Below are positions 3,837-7,129 of a stretch of DNA of 7,129 bases, one piece after another. The notes beneath the pieces are model-generated. The model was not told where the DNA came from, did not search any database, and was given only the letters and a program-made list of their open reading frames with translations. Made by a program: the position numbers and the translations under genes. Each line of letters opens with the position of its first letter. The first letter of the stretch is position 1. Source of the stretch: Oscillospiraceae bacterium (GTDB lineage Bacteria > Bacillota_A > Clostridia > Monoglobales > WRBX01); NCBI GenBank assembly GCA_009784335.1, contig WRBX01000030.1, positions 1 to 7,129 of the forward strand, given 5' to 3'.

Positions 3837-6188
3837 ATGGAAAAAGTGAATGGAGTAGTTAGCAAAATTACATATAGGAATGATGAGAATAATTGGACTG
3901 TTTTCACGATAGATAGCGGCGCAGAGACGGTTACAGCGACCGGGGCGATTCCGCCGGTGTCGGTCGGCGAGCAGCTTAGGGTTGAGGGCGAGTGGGTGAC
4001 TCATAAGATTTGGGGCAAGCAGCTGGCGGTGACCTCTGCCGAGGTGATTCTTCCCGAGCGCGAGGATGAGATTTTGAAATATTTATCCAGCGGGGCGGTA
4101 AAGGGCGTGCGTGCTTCAACTGCAAAGAAAATCATTGATTTATTCGGCGCTGATAGCCTGAATGTAATTTCCGATGAGCCTGAAAAGCTGGCCACCATCA
4201 AGGGCATTTCACTTAAAAAAGCTAAGGAGATATCGGCGAATTATATTGAGCAAATCGGCGTTCGCGATTGCATTATGTTCTTGCAAAAATATGGCGTCAC
4301 TGTGCGCATAGCGACTAAAATTTACAATAAATTTAAGACGGGCACTATCAAGTTAATCAAAGCAAACCCCTATATTCTTTGTGAAACGATTAAAGGAATC
4401 GGGTTTCGCACTTCCGATGAGATTGCCATGCAGCAGGGCATTGAACGGAATTCGCGCCAGCGGATTAGTGCCGGGATTATGCATGTTTTGTGGGAGGCTA
4501 CCCAGCGCGACGGGCATGCGTTTTTGCCGCGCGAGGTGCTGCTTGAGCAATCAATTGAGCTGCTGGGCATTCCAAAAGAAAACATAATTCCTACTCTCGA
4601 TTCCATGATTTTCGCACACAAATTGGAAAAAATGGTGCACTCACCCGCAATCGTAGGGGACGATGGCAATCGTCCCGAAAATGCGGCCGGGGCGCCCGAG
4701 ACGGCGCCCCCTACGCACGCGCCCACCCCATCAATCGTAGGGGACGATGCCCTCATCGTCCCGCACTTCGAAGAGCCACATTCAAAATCTTCGAAGAACC
4801 ACATTCACCTGAATCCTGAATCCCAAATCCTAAATCCTGAAAACATCTATCTTGCCTCCTATGCCCATGCCGAGCAAACCGTCGCCAAGGCGGTTACTCA
4901 TCTTAATGGCCAAAAATTCAAGGCGATTTCTATGGTTACGCCAAAAAGCATAACCCTCAACAGCGAGCAGCTCCAGGCGATTGAGATGGCGCTTTCGCAT
5001 GGCATTTCAGTTATCACAGGCGGGCCCGGCACGGGAAAAACCACAATAATAAAATCAATTTTGGCTTCTTGCGAAAAGGCTGAAAAGCAAGTTAGCCTTA
5101 CAGCGCCCACCGGCCGCGCCGCCAAGCGCATGAGCGAGATGTGCGGCGCCGAGGCCAAAACCATCCATCGCCTGCTGGAAATCGGGCATAGCAATTTCGA
5201 TGATGAATATCAATCTTTTGTGCATAATGAGGATAACCCGCTAGCCTGCGATGTGCTGATTATCGACGAAACTTCCATGCTAGATATCCAGCTTGCGTCC
5301 TCACTTTTTCGCGCCATTGGCAACAAAACGCGAGTGGTTTTGGTCGGCGATGTTGACCAACTTCCGCCCGTCGGCGCCGGCGATGTGCTGCGCGATATCA
5401 TCGAAAGCGGAATTATTCCGGTTGTTAAGCTCACTCAAATCTTTCGCCAATCGGATGATAGTTATATTGCAACTAATGCTCACCGCATAAACAAGGGTGA
5501 ATTTCCACTCTTTGAAAAAGATAGTAAAGATTTTTTCCTTGTCAACCGCGAGGAACAAGATAGCATTCTTCGCACCATTATCGAATCCGCTCATCGCCGC
5601 AAAGGAGAGGATTTTCAGGTGCTCACCCCTATGCGCAAAGGCCCCCTCGGCGTTTATAATCTGAATATCGCGTTGCAAGAAAAGCTGAATCCCAAGCAGA
5701 AATTATCCCATGAAATCACTGGTGCGCTGGGGCAAATCTTTCGAGTGGGCGATAAAGTGATGCAGACAAAAAACAACTATGATATTGAGTGGAAAACCGA
5801 AACCGGCGAGGAAGGTTCAGGCGTTTTCAATGGCGATATCGGCATTGTGACCCATGCTGATGATGAGGATGATATCCTCGAAGTCACTTTCGACGATAAG
5901 CGAAAAGTGACATATAATAGCACAAATATCACCGAGCTCGACCTCGCCTATGCCATCACCGTGCATAAATCCCAGGGCAGCGAATATGGCGAAATTATCT
6001 TCCCCCTCTTCCCCACCGCCCCCATGCTCGCCACCCGCAACCTTCTCTACACCGCCATAACCCGCGCTAAGAAAATGGTTGTCCTCGTCGGCCGCCAATC
6101 CCATTTGCACACCATGGTCCGCAATACTCATATTATCAAGCGCAACTCGGGCCTAAAAGCAAGGCTGATGCAATTAGCACGCAGATAA
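3837..6188 (+). CDS. recD2: RecD2-type ATP-dependent DNA helicase with a repeat-derived insert
   Basis: The product is a 783-residue superfamily 1B helicase, a 5'-to-3' DNA unwinder that acts in recombination and repair without RecBC. An N-terminal OB-like domain (1-75, GVVSKITYRNDENNWTVF) is followed by helix-hairpin-helix motifs (about 85-200, including IKGIS and IKGIGFRTSDEIA). The helicase core then shows the Q motif near LNSEQLQAI (375-382), Walker A GGPGTGKT (395-402), motif Ia APTGRAAKR, Walker B LIIDETSMLD (474-483), motif III GDVDQLPPVGAGD, motif IV QIFRQ, motif VI VHKSQGSEY (709-717) and LLYTAITRAKK. Residues about 269-335 are an insert made of DNA repeats. ATG 3837 gives the usual family N-terminus, but AGGG is only one base away; GTG 3846 is the alternative. 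The last residues (LARR) and the stop lie in an intergenic repeat. comF follows on the same strand. Confidence 0.93.
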   Translation: MEKVNGVVSKITYRNDENNWTVFTIDSGAETVTATGAIPPVSVGEQLRVEGEWVTHKIWGKQLAVTSAEVILPEREDEILKYLSSGAVKGVRASTAKKIIDLFGADSLNVISDEPEKLATIKGISLKKAKEISANYIEQIGVRDCIMFLQKYGVTVRIATKIYNKFKTGTIKLIKANPYILCETIKGIGFRTSDEIAMQQGIERNSRQRISAGIMHVLWEATQRDGHAFLPREVLLEQSIELLGIPKENIIPTLDSMIFAHKLEKMVHSPAIVGDDGNRPENAAGAPETAPPTHAPTPSIVGDDALIVPHFEEPHSKSSKNHIHLNPESQILNPENIYLASYAHAEQTVAKAVTHLNGQKFKAISMVTPKSITLNSEQLQAIEMALSHGISVITGGPGTGKTTIIKSILASCEKAEKQVSLTAPTGRAAKRMSEMCGAEAKTIHRLLEIGHSNFDDEYQSFVHNEDNPLACDVLIIDETSMLDIQLASSLFRAIGNKTRVVLVGDVDQLPPVGAGDVLRDIIESGIIPVVKLTQIFRQSDDSYIATNAHRINKGEFPLFEKDSKDFFLVNREEQDSILRTIIESAHRRKGEDFQVLTPMRKGPLGVYNLNIALQEKLNPKQKLSHEITGALGQIFRVGDKVMQTKNNYDIEWKTETGEEGSGVFNGDIGIVTHADDEDDILEVTFDDKRKVTYNSTNITELDLAYAITVHKSQGSEYGEIIFPLFPTAPMLATRNLLYTAITRAKKMVVLVGRQSHLHTMVRNTHIIKRNSGLKARLMQLARR
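4648..4677 (+). repeat. CGTAGGGG hairpin element inside recD2, copy 1
   Basis: The first 18 bases, CAATCGTAGGGGACGATG, are identical to copy 3. GGGACGAT (4657-4664) and ATCGTCCC (4669-4676) form a perfect 8-base stem with a 4-base loop. It is translated in frame as AIVGDDGNRP. Confidence 0.8.
4689..4715 (-). repeat. CGTAGGGG hairpin element inside recD2, copy 2, inverted
   Basis: GGGGCGCC (4689-4696) and GGCGCCCC (4703-4710) form a perfect 8-base stem with a 6-base loop, followed by CTACG. Read on the minus strand it begins CGTAGGGG like the other copies, but has a different stem. It is translated as part of GAPETAPPT. Confidence 0.7.
4732..4763 (+). repeat. CGTAGGGG hairpin element inside recD2, copy 3
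   Basis: It is the same orientation and reading frame as copy 1. GGGACGATG (4741-4749) and CATCGTCCC (4754-4762) form a perfect 9-base stem with loop CCCT. It is translated as SIVGDDALIVPH, so copies 1 and 3 both give IVGDD. Confidence 0.8.
4766..4807 (+). repeat. tandem duplication with 23-base period inside recD2
   Basis: CTTCGAAGAGCCACATTCA (4766-4784) recurs as CTTCGAAGAACCACATTCA (4789-4807), 18 of 19 bases identical. The period of 23 is not a multiple of three, so the two copies are read in different frames. Confidence 0.8.
4809..4843 (+). repeat. heptamer tandem repeat inside recD2
   Basis: Five consecutive 7-base units: CTGAATC, CTGAATC, CCAAATC, CTAAATC, CTGAAAA. They are translated as part of NPESQILNPEN, directly before the conserved NIYLASYAHAE segment of the helicase. 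Confidence 0.8.
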
Positions 6189-6293
6189 CGCAGATGCTTC
6201 GCACCGCAGATTAACGCAGATATTTATTTTTGATGCAATGCATCAAAAATATCCGTGTGAATCCGTCAAAATCCGTGTCATCCGTGTGCCAAA
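6174..6293 (+). repeat. palindromic interspersed repeat between recD2 and comF
   Basis: It begins TTAGCACGCAG and has CGCAGAT-type units at 6180-6222. Its centre is a strong hairpin: a 12-base stem (6225-6236 with 6240-6251) and loop AAT. The right part contains repeated ATCCGT units up to about 6293. The copy at 6940-7083 has the same start and the same stem-loop geometry. It fills nearly all of the 119-base gap and overlaps the last codons of recD2. Confidence 0.7.
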
Positions 6294-6307
6294 AAGAAAG
6301 GTATCAC

Positions 6308-6934
6308 ATGTCTCTCAAAACTCAAATAGCCAATATATTCTTCCCCGCTCGCTGCGTTTTTTGCGATGAGGCAATGGATTATCGAACCCTTTATTGCATT
6401 TGCGACGCTTGCAATATCGAAATCAAGAGCTACTACACCGCTGAAGGCTGCTTCCTCTTTCTCGATAAAATTCGCTCCGCCGTGCTGCGCATGAAGTTTG
6501 CCAAAGCCACCGATTATGCCCGCACATTCGGCCTAACCATGGCGGCGCAGCTCAAGCTTAGGCTGGATAAAATTGATTTCGATGTTGCCGTTCCTGTGCC
6601 CCTTTCCAAAAAACGATTCGAAAAGCGCGGCTATAATCAGTCGGCGCTGCTTGCCAAAGTGATTGCAAAAGAGCTAAATATTGACTTTGATGAGCGCAGT
6701 TTGATAAAAATAAAAGAGACTGAAATTCAAAGCAAACTGCACGAGCGCGAGCGCGCCAAAAATCTTAAAGGTGCATTTGCTATAAAGGGTGATAATCTGC
6801 GCGGGAAGCGAGTTTTGCTTATCGACGATGTGCGCACCACCGGCGCAACCCTCGATGAATGCGCAAATACCCTGCTTAAAAAAGGTAAGGCCAAATCCGT
6901 ATTCCCCTGGGTTTTTGCAAGGGTAGATACTTAA
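6308..6934 (+). CDS. comF: ComF family phosphoribosyltransferase-like competence protein
   Basis: The 208-residue product has an N-terminal cysteine cluster typical of a ComF zinc finger (Cys16, Cys19, Cys30, Cys32, Cys35). A type I phosphoribosyltransferase domain follows, with the ComF signature VPVPLSKKRFEKRGYNQSA (95-113) and the PRPP-binding loop VLLIDDVRTTGATL (169-182). The family (ComFC, GntX) is needed for DNA uptake in naturally competent bacteria; its exact reaction is not established. ATG 6308 is 6 bases after AAAGG; an in-frame ATG at 6230 would place the repeat hairpin in the protein and is rejected. The gene follows recD2 on the same strand after a 119-base repeat, so joint transcription is possible and the pair would link DNA uptake with DNA processing. 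Confidence 0.9.
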   Translation: MSLKTQIANIFFPARCVFCDEAMDYRTLYCICDACNIEIKSYYTAEGCFLFLDKIRSAVLRMKFAKATDYARTFGLTMAAQLKLRLDKIDFDVAVPVPLSKKRFEKRGYNQSALLAKVIAKELNIDFDERSLIKIKETEIQSKLHERERAKNLKGAFAIKGDNLRGKRVLLIDDVRTTGATLDECANTLLKKGKAKSVFPWVFARVDT

Positions 6935-6939
6935 ATTTA

Positions 6940-7083
6940 TTAGCACACAGGTTGCCTTCGGCAATACGCAGAAAAAAAGGATTATCGCAGATATTTTTTA
7001 ACGCGATGCGTTAAAAATGAAAATCAGCGTAAATCTGCGGTGGCGAAGCCATCTGCGAATGCGCGTAGCGCATCAGCGTGCTA
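6940..7083 (+). repeat. palindromic interspersed repeat downstream of comF
   Basis: The element begins TTAGCACACAG and ends GCGTGCTA, giving short terminal inverted repeats (TAGCAC and GTGCTA). CGCAGA units in the left half face ATCTGCG units in the right half, so the whole is an imperfect palindrome. Its centre is TTTTTAACGC (6995-7004), loop GAT, GCGTTAAAAA (7008-7017). Smaller hairpins with three-base loops are TTGCC-TTC-GGCAA, TGGC-GAA-GCCA and ATGCGC-GTA-GCGCAT. No gene for movement is present, so it resembles a REP or MITE-type non-autonomous element. Confidence 0.7.
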
Positions 7084-7097
7084 TAAAGGACAAGATA

Positions 7098-7129
7098 ATG
7101 ATTACGATTAAGAAGTCGAAATCCAAAAT
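7098..7129 (+). CDS. start of an unidentified gene, cut by the window end
   Basis: AAAGGA at 7085-7090 lies 7 bases before ATG 7098, and ten codons follow (MITIKKSKSK). Too little remains to identify a family. The ribosome binding site begins right after the terminal repeat of the palindromic element. Confidence 0.5.
   Translation, partial: MITIKKSKSK

Noticed and set aside
4641..4841. CRISPR array or inteins within recD2
   Set aside because: The units are hairpins, a single 23-base duplication and heptamers, without regular repeats separated by unique spacers. The insert is far too short for an intein and lacks splicing motifs.
6230..6307. N-terminal extension of ComF by 26 residues from ATG 6230
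   Set aside because: The extension would translate the palindromic intergenic repeat and has no ribosome binding site, whereas ATG 6308 has AAAGG at good spacing and gives the normal family N-terminus.
6995..7017. Rho-independent terminator after comF
   Set aside because: The stem ends in A residues on the 3' side on both strands and no T-run follows the hairpin, so it lacks the terminator signature.

Overview
The window looks like chromosome from a cell-walled, Gram-positive-type bacterium of the Firmicutes, most likely a clostridial lineage. The reasons are the gene set (an SH3/NlpC-P60 wall hydrolase, a CwlD-like amidase, a YitT-family membrane protein, RecD2 and ComF), good AGGAGG-type ribosome binding sites, sigma-A-type promoters and WalR-like operator half-sites. 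The species cannot be named from sequence alone. Base composition is mixed: most genes are moderately GC-rich, but the stretch around 2800-3790 is clearly AT-rich.

Left part (1-1800): two cell-wall genes diverge from a roughly 290-base intergenic region. On the minus strand is a secreted protein with two bacterial SH3 domains and an NlpC/P60 endopeptidase domain, cut by the window edge before its catalytic His. On the plus strand is a membrane-anchored N-acetylmuramoyl-L-alanine amidase of the CwlD/Amidase_3 type. Between them is a minus-strand promoter with a perfect TTGACA box. It is overlaid by four GTTAC/GTAAC half-sites that form two TGTAAC-N5-TGTAAC-like boxes in exactly mirror-symmetric positions, resembling WalR (YycF) sites.

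Middle part (1841-3830): a YitT-family membrane protein follows the amidase after 40 bases. Its stop codon runs straight into a 27-base sequence that recurs just upstream of recD2. Between the two copies lie a degenerate duplicate of the 3' end of the amidase gene and an AT-rich minus-strand gene of unknown function with its own near-consensus promoter. The arrangement suggests an inserted or rearranged segment.

Right part (3837-7129): recD2 (DNA helicase) and comF (phosphoribosyltransferase-like competence protein) run in the same direction. recD2 carries an in-frame insert of about 200 bases built almost wholly of repeats: three hairpin elements sharing CGTAGGGG, a 23-base tandem duplication and five heptamers. 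It lies between the N-terminal region and the ATPase core. Two copies of another palindromic intergenic repeat follow recD2 and comF; the first supplies the end and stop codon of recD2. A further gene begins at 7098 and is cut by the window end. The genes look like ordinary housekeeping functions. The interest lies in the repeat elements that colonise a coding sequence, the symmetric operator, and the rearranged segment between yitT and recD2.
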